Source of the DNA: Paracidovorax avenae
Lineage (GTDB): Bacteria; Pseudomonadota; Gammaproteobacteria; Burkholderiales; Burkholderiaceae_C
DNA: 64,000 nt
Direction of reading: 5' to 3'
NCBI RefSeq assembly: GCF_040892545.1
Contig: NZ_CP156079.1
Coordinates: 4,685,501-4,749,500, forward strand
In this document: positions 9,966 through 19,905 of the stretch, one piece after another
Layout of the letters: every line of letters begins with the position of its first letter
Numbering within the stretch: the first letter of the stretch is position 1
The notes under the pieces: model-generated
What the model was told of the DNA's origin: nothing
The model's database searches: none
The model's input: the letters and a program-made list of their open reading frames with translations, nothing else
Position numbers and translations under genes: made by a program

Positions 9966-11021
9966 ATGGGCCCTCCCAAGCACCCGCTGCGCCAACGCAT
10001 CTACCCCCTGCGCGCCCTGGGCATGGGGCTCGGCGGCATTGCCGTGGCGACCGTGCTGTGGGAGGACGGCGCATCGCATGCGGAGTGGGCGTTCGCTGCG
10101 TTCGTCGCGCTGGTCTGGCCGCATGCAGCCTTCGTGCTGGCGGGACGCAGCGCCGACCCGTACCGCGCCGAGATCCGCAATCTGCTCGTGGACTCCGCGC
10201 TGGTGGGAGCACTGGTGCCGCTCATGCATTTCAACCTGCTGCCCAGCCTGCTGCTGTGCCTGCTCACGATGCAGGACAAGGTCGCCTGCGGCATCCGCGG
10301 GCTGTGGGCACGCTCGCTGCCGGGCATGGCGGCCGCGGGGCTGGCCAGTGCCGCGGCCACGGGCCTGCGCTTCGATCCGCACAGCTCGATGGAGGTCATC
10401 GTGGCCTGCATGCCCGTCATGGTGCTGCATTCGATGTCGGTCAGCCTGGCGAGCCACCGGCTGATCCGCAAGGTATCCCACCAGAACCAGCAGCTCGAAG
10501 AACTGCGGCGCATCGACGCGCTCACGGGCCTGTATGGACGCGGCCACTGGCAGGAGCAGGCCGAGGCCGCGCTGGGACGCTTCCATGCCGAGAACGCTCC
10601 CACCAGCCTGCTCATGCTGGACATCGACCATTTCAAGGACATCAACGACCGCTGGGGCCACAGCGTGGGCGACGAGGTGATCCGGACCGTGGCCCGGCTG
10701 GTGCGCTCCAACATGCGTGCCACCGACTGCGCCGGCCGCTACGGCGGCGACGAGTTCGCGGTGATCCTGCGGGGCCGGGACCGCGCGGCGGCCCGGTTAG
10801 TGGCCGAGCGCATCCGCGCCCAGGCGCAGGAGGCACGCGTGCACGGCATGCCGCAACTGCAGTTCACCTGCAGCATCGGCATCGCCGCCCTGGAAACCGC
10901 GCACACCCACGTGCGGGACTGGGTGGATGCGGCCGATGCGGCCCTCTACCAGGCCAAGCGCCACGGCCGCAATGGCATCGCGCTCGGTGCAGGCGGCAAG
11001 GACGGCGCGCCTCCCTGCTGA
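9966..11021 (+). CDS. membrane diguanylate cyclase, MASE2-like sensor plus GGDEF
   Basis: 351 residues. Residues 1-165 contain about five hydrophobic helices in the style of the MASE2 domain of AdrA/DgcC. A GGDEF domain starts near DALTGLYGR (residue 185). The metal and substrate motif LDIDHFKDIND (219-227) and the active site YGGDEF (GGDEF 260-264) are intact. The allosteric I-site RATD (251-254) lies exactly five residues before GGDEF, so product inhibition is expected. It should make cyclic di-GMP at the inner membrane. Its 3' end faces the histidine kinase gene five bases away. Signal and output are unknown. Confidence 0.92.
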   Translation: MGPPKHPLRQRIYPLRALGMGLGGIAVATVLWEDGASHAEWAFAAFVALVWPHAAFVLAGRSADPYRAEIRNLLVDSALVGALVPLMHFNLLPSLLLCLLTMQDKVACGIRGLWARSLPGMAAAGLASAAATGLRFDPHSSMEVIVACMPVMVLHSMSVSLASHRLIRKVSHQNQQLEELRRIDALTGLYGRGHWQEQAEAALGRFHAENAPTSLLMLDIDHFKDINDRWGHSVGDEVIRTVARLVRSNMRATDCAGRYGGDEFAVILRGRDRAAARLVAERIRAQAQEARVHGMPQLQFTCSIGIAALETAHTHVRDWVDAADAALYQAKRHGRNGIALGAGGKDGAPPC

Positions 11022-11026
11022 GCGGC

Positions 11027-11865
11027 TCAGGGCCGGGCCGCCTGCCCACCGCCGGGTGGCCACTCGAGTGTGAGGGTGCAGCCTTCGCCGGGCACTGCGT
11101 CGATGCCGATGCGCCCCCGGTGGCGCTGCATGATCGCGCGGGCCTTGGCGAGCCCCACGCCCATGCCGTCGAAATCCGCCTCGCGGTGCAGGCGCTGGAA
11201 CACGCCGAACAGCGCGCCCGCACGTGCGGGATCGAAACCCGTGCCGTTGTCGCGCACCTCCAGCCGGGCCGTACCGTCCACGGCCACGTCCCCGCTCACC
11301 GCGATGCGGGCAGGGGAGCGGTCGCGCGTGAACTTGAGCGCATTGCCCAGCAGCTCGGTGAGCAGCTGGCGCAGCAGCGCGACATCGCCCGCCACCGTCG
11401 GCAGGCCGGGTGCGATCTGCCACTCGACGCTGCGGCCGGCTGCCTCGCCATCGAGCGTGGCCTGCGCCTCACGCGCCAGTGCGTTCAGGTCCACTGGCGC
11501 CAGGTGCAGCGGGGCATGGGCGATGCGCGAGAGCGCGAGCAGGCCGTCGAGCATGCGGCCCATGCGGCGGGATGCCTGGTCCATGGTGCCCAGGAAACTG
11601 CAAGCCTCCGCACGCGCCTCGGCGGGCAGGCCCTGCGCCTCGTCCTCGACCAGTTCCCGCACCAGCGGGCCGAAGGAGACGATGTGCCTCAGCGGTGCGC
11701 GCAGATCGTGGGACACCGCATGCAGGAACTCGTCGTGCGCCGCCGCCATGTCGGCCAGCGCGCGATCGCGCTCGGCCAGCAGCGCGCGCAACGCGGGCGC
11801 ATCCAGGTCTTCGTACGGAGCCTGCCCTGTTCCGGGCTGCCCCGCTGCGCCGGCGCCTGCTTCGG

Positions 11866-11869
<4 letters not shown>
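11027..11869 (-). CDS. soluble orphan histidine kinase (HisKA-HATPase)
   Basis: 280 residues without membrane segment or recognisable sensor domain. A short coiled-coil-like lead (RALLAERDRALADMAAAHD) runs into the HisKA box AVSHDLRAPLRHI with His54. The ATPase lobe has the N box LLTELLGNALKFTR, the G1 box VRDNGTGFD and the G2 box MGVGLAKARAIMQRH. This bacteriophytochrome-like kinase module normally sits behind PAS or GAF domains, so here the signal must come from a partner or from the short N-terminus. Its start overlaps the glmU stop (ATGA), implying translational coupling to cell-wall precursor synthesis. No response regulator gene adjoins it. Confidence 0.88.
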
Positions 11870-13293
<1,424 letters not shown>

Positions 13294-13300
13294 GGAATAT

Positions 13301-13324
13301 GGATGGGGGATGGGATGGGGATGG
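13301..13324. repeat. G-tract repeat in glmU leader
   Basis: The plus strand here is built from GGAT/GGGAT units with runs of five, three and four G, then GG. In the glmU transcript this appears as a C-rich leader of CCAU-type repeats directly before the start codon, with no Shine-Dalgarno. On the other DNA strand it could form a quadruplex-like structure. No known regulatory function is claimed. Confidence 0.45.
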
Positions 13325-13393
13325 CCGATTATCCGCCCCGCCGCACCCGCCACCCCGCGGGCGCGCCGCGGCCCGCCAGCCGCCTGCGGGCGG

Positions 13394-14164
13394 TCACAGC
13401 AGGGGCACGGGCCGGGGAATGGCGTCGTAGTATTCCGCGATGCGCGCCAGCGCCCGCGGATTGAGCAGCCGCAGGCGGCCCCCGGAGATTTCGTGCATGC
13501 CCATCTCGGACAGGCGCCGCAGCGTCTTGTTGGTGTGCACCAGCGACAGCCCCAGCGCGTCCGCGATGTGCTGCTGGTTGATCGGGAAATCCACCGATGC
13601 GCCCTCCGCCAGGCCCAGGCGGTCCAGGCGGCGGTACAGATGCACCAGCAGCACCGCCACCCGCTCGATCGCGGAGCGCCGGCCGGCCGTGAGCAGGTTG
13701 TCGTCCACCATGCCCTCGCCCCGGGCCGCCAGCCACGTGACCCCGTAGGCCAGGCGCGCATGCTCGCGGAACATCGACCACAGGCCATCGGCATCGAACG
13801 CGCAGAAGGCGCAGTCCGTGACGGCCTCCACGCCATGCAGGGCGGCATCGGAAAACTCCTGCTGCAGCCCGACCAGGTCGCCCGGAAGCAGGAAATTCAG
13901 GATCTGCCGGCGCCCGTCCGACAAGGTCTTGTAGCGGAAGGCCCAGCCGCTGTAGAGCGTGTAGAGCCGGCCGCCGGACTGGTGCTCGCGGATCAGGGTG
14001 CCGCCTGCCTTCACCATCTCCACACCGCAGCGGTAGGACTCGATGAAAGACAATTCTTCGCCCGTCGCCGGGGTGAACGCCTGGGTGCGCTGGCGCAGCC
14101 GGCAGGCGCCGCAATGGCGCGGGACCTCCGGTAAAGGCCCAGCGGAAACGACATCGGTACTCAT
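13394..14164 (-). CDS. Crp/Fnr family transcriptional regulator
   Basis: 256 residues from MSTDVVSAG at 14164; an upstream in-frame start at 14206 is possible. A cyclic-nucleotide-binding-type beta roll (GGTLIREHQSGGRLYTLYSGW, ILNFLLPGDLVG) is followed by a dimer helix and a Crp-type helix-turn-helix (NQQHIADALGLSLVHTNKTL). Cysteines at 18, 21, 46, 118 and 121 recall FNR, which holds a 4Fe-4S cluster with Cys20, 23, 29 and 122, but the second and third ligands are spaced differently. Oxygen or redox sensing is possible, not proven. The gene is divergent from a BLUF photoreceptor with a 14-base dyad between them. Confidence 0.88.
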   Translation of the reverse strand: MSTDVVSAGPLPEVPRHCGACRLRQRTQAFTPATGEELSFIESYRCGVEMVKAGGTLIREHQSGGRLYTLYSGWAFRYKTLSDGRRQILNFLLPGDLVGLQQEFSDAALHGVEAVTDCAFCAFDADGLWSMFREHARLAYGVTWLAARGEGMVDDNLLTAGRRSAIERVAVLLVHLYRRLDRLGLAEGASVDFPINQQHIADALGLSLVHTNKTLRRLSEMGMHEISGGRLRLLNPRALARIAEYYDAIPRPVPLL

Positions 14165-14247
14165 ACGGCCAGCGCCTGCGGAGGAAATGGAAAGGGTGCG
14201 GAACACAACGCGGCGGCGATTCTAGGCAATCGGCGTGCCTGCAGGCT

Positions 14248-14261
14248 ATGTCTTTTGACAT
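14248..14261. promoter_or_regulatory. FNR-type dyad ATGTC-N4-GACAT
   Basis: A perfect 5-4-5 inverted repeat with spacer TTTT, and further symmetry outside it (GC, one base, arm, spacer, arm, one base, GC). The 5-N4-5 geometry is that of FNR/FixK boxes (TTGAT-N4-ATCAA), though the half-site differs. It lies 37 bases before the BLUF start and 83 bases before the Crp/Fnr start, a good place for control of both. Binding by the neighbouring regulator is inferred. Confidence 0.55.
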
Positions 14262-14298
14262 TGCGGCCCGACGCAGTGTTCTCTAGAGTGGAAAGTCC

Positions 14299-14712
14299 AT
14301 GACGCTTTTCCCTCCTCCGCTGACGGCACCGCTCCAGGAAGTGCTCTATGTCAGTACGCTGGCCCCCGGCCAACCCGTGGGCATCGTGGCCTCCATCGCA
14401 GCGCGGGCACGGCTCTCGAATGTGCGGGACGGCATCACCGGCCTGCTGGTTTTCGACGGCCAGCGTTTCTGCCAGCAACTGGAGGGACCGCCGGCCACCC
14501 TGTCTGTGCTGCTGGAGCGCATCCGCGCCGATGCACGCCATACCGCGATGGAAGTGCTGCACCAGGCCCCGCTCATGCAGCGCCGTTTCCAGCGGTTCAG
14601 CCTCGCCTTCAGTACGCTGGAAGACGAAGATGCGCTGCCCCGCATGGAATCGCTGGCGGGCAGCGAGGCCATGGCCGCCTTCGAGGCGCTGGCCATCGAC
14701 CTGGAACTGTGA
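14299..14712 (+). CDS. stand-alone BLUF-domain blue-light sensor
   Basis: 137 residues, essentially one BLUF domain, which binds FAD and changes hydrogen bonding after blue light. The flavin triad aligns without gaps to AppA: Tyr17 (Tyr21), Asn41 (Asn45) and Gln59 (Gln63), in LYVSTLA, SNVRDGITGLLVF and FCQQLEGP. The positions of AppA Trp104 and Met106 are Phe100 and Leu102 (RFQRFSLAF), so photocycle tuning should be unusual. There is no fused output domain; signalling must go through a partner. The divergent Crp/Fnr regulator is a candidate by position only. The short C-terminal helices probably cap the sheet as in other short BLUF proteins. Confidence 0.93.
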   Translation: MTLFPPPLTAPLQEVLYVSTLAPGQPVGIVASIAARARLSNVRDGITGLLVFDGQRFCQQLEGPPATLSVLLERIRADARHTAMEVLHQAPLMQRRFQRFSLAFSTLEDEDALPRMESLAGSEAMAAFEALAIDLEL

Positions 14713-14769
14713 GCGCCGACCGGCGCCCGGGCCCGGCACACTCGCCGGGCCTGCCTCCTCAGGCTGCGA

Positions 14770-15138
14770 TCAGGCGCAGGCCGGGGTGCTGGCGGACACC
14801 ACGCCCTGGCCGGCCGCTTCGCTCTTCACCACGCGCGAGATGTTGAAGCGGTACTGCACCGCGTCCTTGCCCAGGGGCTCGATGACGGCATGCTGGCCGG
14901 CTGCGATCCAGAGCGTCTGGCCGGCATGCAGGACGATGTCACCGGCGGCCGGATCGGACTCGCCCAGCAGGCCGTCGTCGATGGTCACCCATGCACGGCC
15001 CGATGCGATGCGCAGCGCCATCGGCACGCGCGGACGGAGGCTGTGGGCCTGGCCGGAAGCCAGTCGATAGACATCCAGGCCCGAAGAACGGTCACGGACA
15101 GCGGATTGTTGAAAATTCAGAACATGTGAAGCAGACAT
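14770..15138 (-). CDS. DUF2917 protein (first paralogue)
   Basis: 122 residues from the ATG at 15138, which has AGGAGA about seven bases upstream. The core is a cupin-like beta sheet pattern: SGRAWVTIDDGLLGESDPAAG followed by DIVLHAGQTLWIAAGQHAVIEP. DUF2917 is a small family found mainly in Burkholderiales with no assigned biochemical role. A second, more divergent paralogue follows at 15277-15762 on the same strand. The two share the 12-base upstream element TTTTCATTGGAC, and two dyads lie between this gene and its paralogue. A LysR regulator lies upstream, divergent from the pair. Function unknown; regulatory or sensor roles are speculative. Confidence 0.8.
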   Translation of the reverse strand: MSASHVLNFQQSAVRDRSSGLDVYRLASGQAHSLRPRVPMALRIASGRAWVTIDDGLLGESDPAAGDIVLHAGQTLWIAAGQHAVIEPLGKDAVQYRFNISRVVKSEAAGQGVVSASTPACA

Positions 15139-15196
15139 TGCTCTCTCCTGGTTAACCCTGATCTTGCCTAGATTTTTCCTCTGAACCGTTGGGGCC

Positions 15197-15208
15197 GTCC
15201 AATGAAAA
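15197..15208 (-). promoter_or_regulatory. shared upstream element TTTTCATTGGAC (copy 1)
   Basis: Identical 12-base word found upstream of both DUF2917 genes on the minus strand, here 59 bases before the start at 15138. The TTGGAC end resembles a -35 hexamer. Conservation in two otherwise different leaders suggests a common promoter or activator site. Confidence 0.5.
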
Positions 15209-15223
15209 GCGGCGCGGGTAACC

Positions 15224-15277
15224 ATGCGTCTTTCGCATCAATGCGCAAACATGGCCGCTTCAATGCGTCCAGCGCAT
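15224..15277. promoter_or_regulatory. twin dyads ATGCG-N5-CGCAT
   Basis: Two perfect 15-base dyads, at 15224-15238 and 15263-15277, lie 39 bases apart centre to centre, both followed by CAATG. Each fits the LysR T-N11-A rule. They sit upstream of the first DUF2917 gene and the second dyad touches the stop codon of the other. The LysR protein encoded at 15904 is a plausible ligand; this is an inference. Confidence 0.55.
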
Positions 15278-15762
15278 CAATGGGGACCCCGCAGCGCCAT
15301 GGCCGGGGGCAGCCGTGCGCTGGCATGCCCGCCCGGCCGGCGGCCGATGGCCGCATTCCCCACAGCCCGGGCCAGCGCCAGCAAGGCGCGACCCAGGGCC
15401 GCCTGGGCACGGAACATGTCACCCAGGGCCCCGGCCACGGCGCTCCAGGCCGATGCCACCGGCACGCCCTGCAAGCCTTCCTCCGTCCACAGAAACGACA
15501 CGCTGCCCGTCCGGCCCGAGGCCAGCCAGGGTTCCAGCACGGCATGCTGCCCCACGGCGATCCGGAGCGTGTCGCCCCCGCGCAGGAAGATGTCCTCTTC
15601 GCTGGCCGCGGGGCCCGATACCGTCAGCCAGATGCCGCCCTGGACGATCTCCAGCGTCCCGGCACGCCGTGGCCGCAACCCCATGGCCTGGCCGCGGGCC
15701 AGGCCCCACGTGCCCGCAGGCACGCACCATTGTTGCGAATCCGGAAAATTAGATACACCCAT
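15277..15762 (-). CDS. DUF2917 protein with Ala/Arg-rich tail (second paralogue)
   Basis: 161 residues. The N-terminal hundred residues carry the DUF2917 pattern: AGTLEIVQGGIWLTVSGPAAS then DIFLRGGDTLRIAVGQHAVLEP, clearly related to the neighbour at 14770-15138 (compare DIVLHAGQTLWIAAGQHAVIEP). Beyond it is a tail of about sixty residues rich in Ala, Arg and Gly that the shorter paralogue lacks. It is preceded at 66 bases by the same TTTTCATTGGAC element. The two genes probably arose by duplication and are controlled together. It is divergent from a LysR gene. No function is known. Confidence 0.75.
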   Translation of the reverse strand: MGVSNFPDSQQWCVPAGTWGLARGQAMGLRPRRAGTLEIVQGGIWLTVSGPAASEEDIFLRGGDTLRIAVGQHAVLEPWLASGRTGSVSFLWTEEGLQGVPVASAWSAVAGALGDMFRAQAALGRALLALARAVGNAAIGRRPGGHASARLPPAMALRGPH

Positions 15763-15827
15763 GGTCCGTTCTCCATTGCCTTCAAGCTGTTGCCTGGCAA
15801 GGAGTTTCTTTTGCGGCAGCCACCCCG

Positions 15828-15839
15828 GTCCAATGAAAA
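15828..15839 (-). promoter_or_regulatory. shared upstream element TTTTCATTGGAC (copy 2)
   Basis: Second copy of the word, 66 bases before the DUF2917 start at 15762 and inside the gap shared with the divergent LysR gene. Position and strand match copy 1. Confidence 0.5.
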
Positions 15840-15903
15840 CGCGGCCATAATTTCATGCAGTCGGCTCATGAATCCAGCTGACGTTCCCCGCATTGCGAGC
15901 ACC

Positions 15904-16896
15904 ATGACCCTTCCCGCCCCTGTCGCACACCTGCGCACGCGGCCCGTGGCAGTCGGCCACTGGCGCGCCTTTCTCGCCGTGGCCCGCCACCTGAATTTCC
16001 GTGCGGCCGCCGAAGAGCTGTCCCTCACGCAATCGGCGGTAAGCCGCCAGATCCAGGCGCTGGAGGACGAGGTGGGCGTGCCGCTCTTCCTTCGGCACAC
16101 GCGCGCGGTGGAACTCACGAGCGCAGGGGCGCAGCTGCAGCGCGCCGTCGCCCCCGCGCTGGAGCGGCTCGATGCCAGCGTGCGGCTCGTGCGCCAGACG
16201 GCCGGACGCAAGAGCGTGGCGATCACGACCTGGGCCAGCTTCGCTTCCATGTGGCTGATTCCGCGCATGGAGGAATTCCAGCGCGACAACCCCGACATCG
16301 ACATCCGCATCGATGCGAGCGACTCGCCGGTGGACCTCGAAACTGCGGACGTCGATCTGGCGCTGCGCTATGCCGTGCCGGGTTCGCAGGTGCATGGCGC
16401 GCAGCGGCTGTTCGGGGAGCAGCTCGCCGTGGTGGCCAGCCCCTGGCTGCTCAAGAGCGGCCCGCCCATCCGCAAGCCCGCCGACGTCGCCCAGTTCACG
16501 CTGATCGAAGCCGGCGACGCCCACCGCACGGCGCACCTCGAATGGCTGACGTGGCGGCGCTGGTTCGAGCAGAACGGCCAGTCCAAGCTGCAGCCCAAGC
16601 GCTGGCTCTACTTCAACTATGCCCACCAGATCGTGCAGGCCGCGCTCACCGGCCAGGGCCTCGCGCTCGCGCGGATGCCGCTCATCGCGGACAGCCTCGC
16701 GTCCGGCGACCTCGTCGAGGTGCTGCCCGGCTACCGGCTCGATTCGCCGCTGGTGTACTGGCTGCTGGTGGGGCCGCGCAGCGGGCAGCGCCCCGAGATC
16801 AAGGCGTTCTGCTCATGGCTGCTCCGCGAGGCGCAGCTCACCCGCGAAGCCGTGGGCGAAGTACCCGATCCGGACCTGAACGACGATCTGGGCTGA
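15904..16896 (+). CDS. LysR-type regulator, GcvA-like
   Basis: 330 residues from MTLPAPVAH; an in-frame ATG at 15868 would add twelve residues, and neither has a strong ribosome site. The helix-turn-helix is AAEELSLTQSAVSRQIQALE, preceded by the GcvA-type phrase WRAFLAVARHLNF. The effector domain contains the GcvA-group features TTWASFASMWLIPRM and DLALRYAVPG. It is divergent from the two DUF2917 genes and convergent with tyrS. By position it probably regulates the DUF2917 genes through the dyads at 15224-15277. The inducer is unknown. Confidence 0.88.
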   Translation: MTLPAPVAHLRTRPVAVGHWRAFLAVARHLNFRAAAEELSLTQSAVSRQIQALEDEVGVPLFLRHTRAVELTSAGAQLQRAVAPALERLDASVRLVRQTAGRKSVAITTWASFASMWLIPRMEEFQRDNPDIDIRIDASDSPVDLETADVDLALRYAVPGSQVHGAQRLFGEQLAVVASPWLLKSGPPIRKPADVAQFTLIEAGDAHRTAHLEWLTWRRWFEQNGQSKLQPKRWLYFNYAHQIVQAALTGQGLALARMPLIADSLASGDLVEVLPGYRLDSPLVYWLLVGPRSGQRPEIKAFCSWLLREAQLTREAVGEVPDPDLNDDLG

Positions 16897-16929
16897 ATCG
16901 CCACCGTCCCCGGGCCGGGGCCGGCGGCG

Positions 16930-18162
16930 TCAACCCAGCGTCACGCGGGCGAACTTGCGCTTGCCTACCTGCACCACGTAGGTGCCGGCCTCCAGCTTCA
17001 GCCCGCGGTCGCTCACCACGCTGCCCTCCACGCGCACGCCGCCGCCGTCGATGAGGCGGTTGGCCTCGCTCGTGGACGGGGCCAGGTTCGCCTGCTTGAG
17101 CAGCGCTCCGATGCCCAGCGGCGCACCGCCCAGCGACACCTCGGGGATCTCGTCCGGCACGCCGCCCTTGCTGCGGTTGGCGAAATCGGCTTCGGCCGCA
17201 TCGGCCGCGGCGGCGCTGTGGAAGCGCGTGGTGATTTCCCTGGCCAGCATGACCTTGGCGTCCTTGGGATTGCGCCCGCCCTCCACTTCCTGGCGCAGCG
17301 CGGCGATCTCCGCCAGCGACTTGAACGACAGCAGCGTGTACCAGTCCCACATCAGGTCGTCCGAGATGGACAGCACCTTGGCGAACATGGTGTTGGCGTC
17401 TTCGGTGATGCCGATGTAGTTGCCCTTGGACTTGGACATCTTGTCCACGCCGTCCAGGCCCACCAGCAGCGGCATCGTCAGGATGCACTGCGGCTCCTGG
17501 CCGTATTCCTGCTGCAGGTGGCGCCCCATCAGCAGGTTGAACTTCTGGTCGGTGCCACCCAGCTCCAGGTCGCTCTTGAGCGCCACGGAGTCGTAGCCCT
17601 GCAGCAGCGGGTAGAGGAACTCGTGCAGGCTGATGGAACTGCCGTCCGTGAACCGCTGGTGGAAGTCGTTGCGCTCCATCATGCGGGCCACGGTGTACTT
17701 GGCCGCCAGCTGGATCATGCCGGCAGCGCCCAGGGGCTCGCACCACTCGCTGTTGTAGCGGATCTCGGTCTTCGCCGGGTCCAGCACCATGCTCGCCTGG
17801 CGGTAGTAGGTTTCCGCATTCACCTTGATCTGCTCGGGCGTGAGCGGCGGACGCGTGGAATTGCGCCCGGACGGGTCGCCGATCAGGGTCGTGAAATCGC
17901 CGATGAGGAAGATCACCTGGTGCCCCAGGTCCTGCAGCTGGCGCATCTTGTTGAGCACCACGGTGTGGCCGATGTGGATGTCCGGCGCCGTGGGGTCCAG
18001 GCCCAGCTTGATGCGCAACGGGACACCCGTCGCCTCCGAGCGCGCGAGCTTGCGCGTCCACTCCTCCCGGGGCAGCAGTTCGTCGGTCCCGCGCAACGAC
18101 ACCTCCAGCGCCCGTCCTACACCATCGGTGACCGGGAATGTTGTAACAGCGGATTGATTCAT
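16930..18162 (-). CDS. tyrS: tyrosyl-tRNA synthetase
   Basis: 410 residues. Class I synthetase charging tRNA-Tyr. The HIGH motif is in [14 protein letters not shown] and the KMSKS loop in [13 protein letters not shown]; the tyrosine pocket stretch [15 protein letters not shown] and [14 protein letters not shown] are present. An S4-type RNA-binding domain forms the C-terminus ([14 protein letters not shown] ... [10 protein letters not shown]). This is the TyrS-2 subfamily common in betaproteobacteria (it lacks the CP1 signature of E. coli TyrS). The start at 18162 (MNQSAVTTF) is preferred over an upstream in-frame codon. It is divergent from the M23 peptidase gene, 134 bases away. Confidence 0.96.
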   Translation of the reverse strand: MNQSAVTTFPVTDGVGRALEVSLRGTDELLPREEWTRKLARSEATGVPLRIKLGLDPTAPDIHIGHTVVLNKMRQLQDLGHQVIFLIGDFTTLIGDPSGRNSTRPPLTPEQIKVNAETYYRQASMVLDPAKTEIRYNSEWCEPLGAAGMIQLAAKYTVARMMERNDFHQRFTDGSSISLHEFLYPLLQGYDSVALKSDLELGGTDQKFNLLMGRHLQQEYGQEPQCILTMPLLVGLDGVDKMSKSKGNYIGITEDANTMFAKVLSISDDLMWDWYTLLSFKSLAEIAALRQEVEGGRNPKDAKVMLAREITTRFHSAAAADAAEADFANRSKGGVPDEIPEVSLGGAPLGIGALLKQANLAPSTSEANRLIDGGGVRVEGSVVSDRGLKLEAGTYVVQVGKRKFARVTLG

Positions 18163-18296
18163 AAGGGTTTTACGGGGTTCGGCGGGTAGGTCGGTGGCTA
18201 TACTTCCTGCCACCTTTGCAGCGGCGAATTCTAGTGCGCCCGCCGGCCACGCCTTCCGGCCCGGTGCCTGTCGCTGCAACCACGGACAGTCCTCGC

Positions 18297-19706
18297 ATGC
18301 CGCCTTCCCGGGCCCGCATGCGCTTCACCCTGGGGTACAGACTCTTGAACAACGGCTTGACATCCGCCGGCCTTGCATTGCTGGATCGGCTCTCGCGCTT
18401 AGCCCAGACCCATCCCAAACGCATCACCGCCGCGGTCGCGGCCGTCCTGCTCACCGGCGGAGGTGGCGCCTTCGCCGTGGCGTCGTTCGCTCCCGATCCG
18501 GGCGACCTGCCCCGCACCACCGTCGAGTATCCGGTCGAGTCCCTCGCGGGCGACCGGCCGCTCTCCGCGCTGGTGGACATCCCCAGCTACTCCCTCTACC
18601 GCACCGACCAGACCCGCAGCAGCGACACGGCCGAAGCCATCCTGCAGCGCCTGGGCGTGGCCGACCCGGAAGCCGCAGCGTTCCTGCGCAGCGATGGCCA
18701 GGTGCGCCAGACCCTGCTGGGCCGCGGCGGCCGCTCGGTTTCCGCCGAAACCACCGAGGACCACCGGCTCGTGAAGCTCACGGCGCGCTGGGTGCAGGAC
18801 GACAGCGGCAACTTCCGCCGCCTCGTGGTCGAGCGCCAGGGCAACACGTTCGCCTCGCGCATCGAGACGGCGCCCCTCACCGTGGGCAACCGCCTGGCCG
18901 GCGGCATCATCCGCAGTTCGCTGTTCGCAGCCACCGATGCCTCCAACATCCCGGACGGCGTCGCCATCCAGCTGGCGGAAGTCTTCTCCAGCAACATCGA
19001 CTTCCACCGGGCGCTGCGCAAGGAAGACCGCTTCTCTGTGGTGTACGAGACGCTCGAGGCCGACGGTGAACCGCTGCGCAGCGGCCGCGTGCTCAGCGCC
19101 GAGTTCCACAACAACGGCAAGACCTACGATGCCGTCTGGTTCCAGGAACCGGGAGCCGCCAAGGGCGCCTACTACACCCTGGAAGGCGAAAGCATGCGCC
19201 GCGCCTACCTCACCTCCCCGGTGGAGTTCTCGCGCGTGACCAGCGGCTTCAAGATGCGCTTCCACCCCATCCTGCAGAAGTGGCGCGCCCACCTGGGCAC
19301 CGACTTCGCCGCCCCCACCGGCACGGCCGTGCGCACCGTGGGCGACGGCACCGTGGAGTTCGCCGGCGTGCAGAACGGCTATGGCAACGTCATCTACGTA
19401 CAGCACCGCAACCAGCATGTCACGGTCTACGCCCACCTGAGCCGCATCGACGTGCGCAAGGGCCAGTCGGTCGAACAGGGCCAGACGATCGGCGCCGTGG
19501 GTGCCACGGGATGGGCGACCGGCCCCCACCTGCATTTCGAATTCCGCGTCAACGGCCAGCACCAGGACCCGATGACCATCGCGCAGCAAAGCGAGGCCGC
19601 GCAGCCCGTGTCCGCCGCATCGCGTGCAGCCTTCAACCGCCTGGCGAGCAACATGCGCGTGCAGCTGGCGTCGGCCGCGCTGGTGCAGCAGGCCAGCGCG
19701 CAGTAA
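18297..19706 (+). CDS. membrane-anchored M23 peptidase (MepM-like)
   Basis: 469 residues from [10 protein letters not shown]; an ATG at 18318 is an alternative. A signal anchor follows a basic segment ([23 protein letters not shown]). The middle region has the OapA/LysM-like build of MepM homologues. The C-terminal LytM domain has the zinc ligands in [11 protein letters not shown] and the catalytic HLHFEF motif, so it should be an active DD-endopeptidase cutting peptidoglycan cross-links to allow wall growth. A -10-like TATACT at 18199-18204 would give a roughly 85-base leader. It ends in repeat copy A and is followed by anmK, which recycles anhydro-muropeptides, a matching function. Confidence 0.9.
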   Translation: MPPSRARMRFTLGYRLLNNGLTSAGLALLDRLSRLAQTHPKRITAAVAAVLLTGGGGAFAVASFAPDPGDLPRTTVEYPVESLAGDRPLSALVDIPSYSLYRTDQTRSSDTAEAILQRLGVADPEAAAFLRSDGQVRQTLLGRGGRSVSAETTEDHRLVKLTARWVQDDSGNFRRLVVERQGNTFASRIETAPLTVGNRLAGGIIRSSLFAATDASNIPDGVAIQLAEVFSSNIDFHRALRKEDRFSVVYETLEADGEPLRSGRVLSAEFHNNGKTYDAVWFQEPGAAKGAYYTLEGESMRRAYLTSPVEFSRVTSGFKMRFHPILQKWRAHLGTDFAAPTGTAVRTVGDGTVEFAGVQNGYGNVIYVQHRNQHVTVYAHLSRIDVRKGQSVEQGQTIGAVGATGWATGPHLHFEFRVNGQHQDPMTIAQQSEAAQPVSAASRAAFNRLASNMRVQLASAALVQQASAQ

Positions 19707-19712
19707 AGGGAT

Positions 19713-19815
19713 ACATCCCCCTGAGCGGCTGCGCCGCTTCCCCCTTCTCTCGGCTTGCGCCGGAAGGGGGACGACGCCGACGGCCCGGCAAAGCCGGTTC
19801 CGTGGCGCCTGCTGG
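19713..19815 (+). repeat. dispersed 3'-end repeat, copy A
   Basis: Begins six bases after the M23 peptidase stop with ACATCCCCCTGAG and contains a strong hairpin, CCCCCTTC paired with GGAAGGGGG, then a GC-rich second fold ending near GCCTGCTGG. Copies B and C match it in reverse complement. In all three the element starts at or just past a stop codon and reads in the same direction as that gene. Confidence 0.75.
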
Positions 19816-19905
19816 TCGCAGGCCGCGCCGGCGTGGAAGCCGCGTCAAGTTTTAGAAGACGCGGCATGTTTTCTGCTGTTTTCCCCTTCTATCCCGGCCA
19901 GCCCC

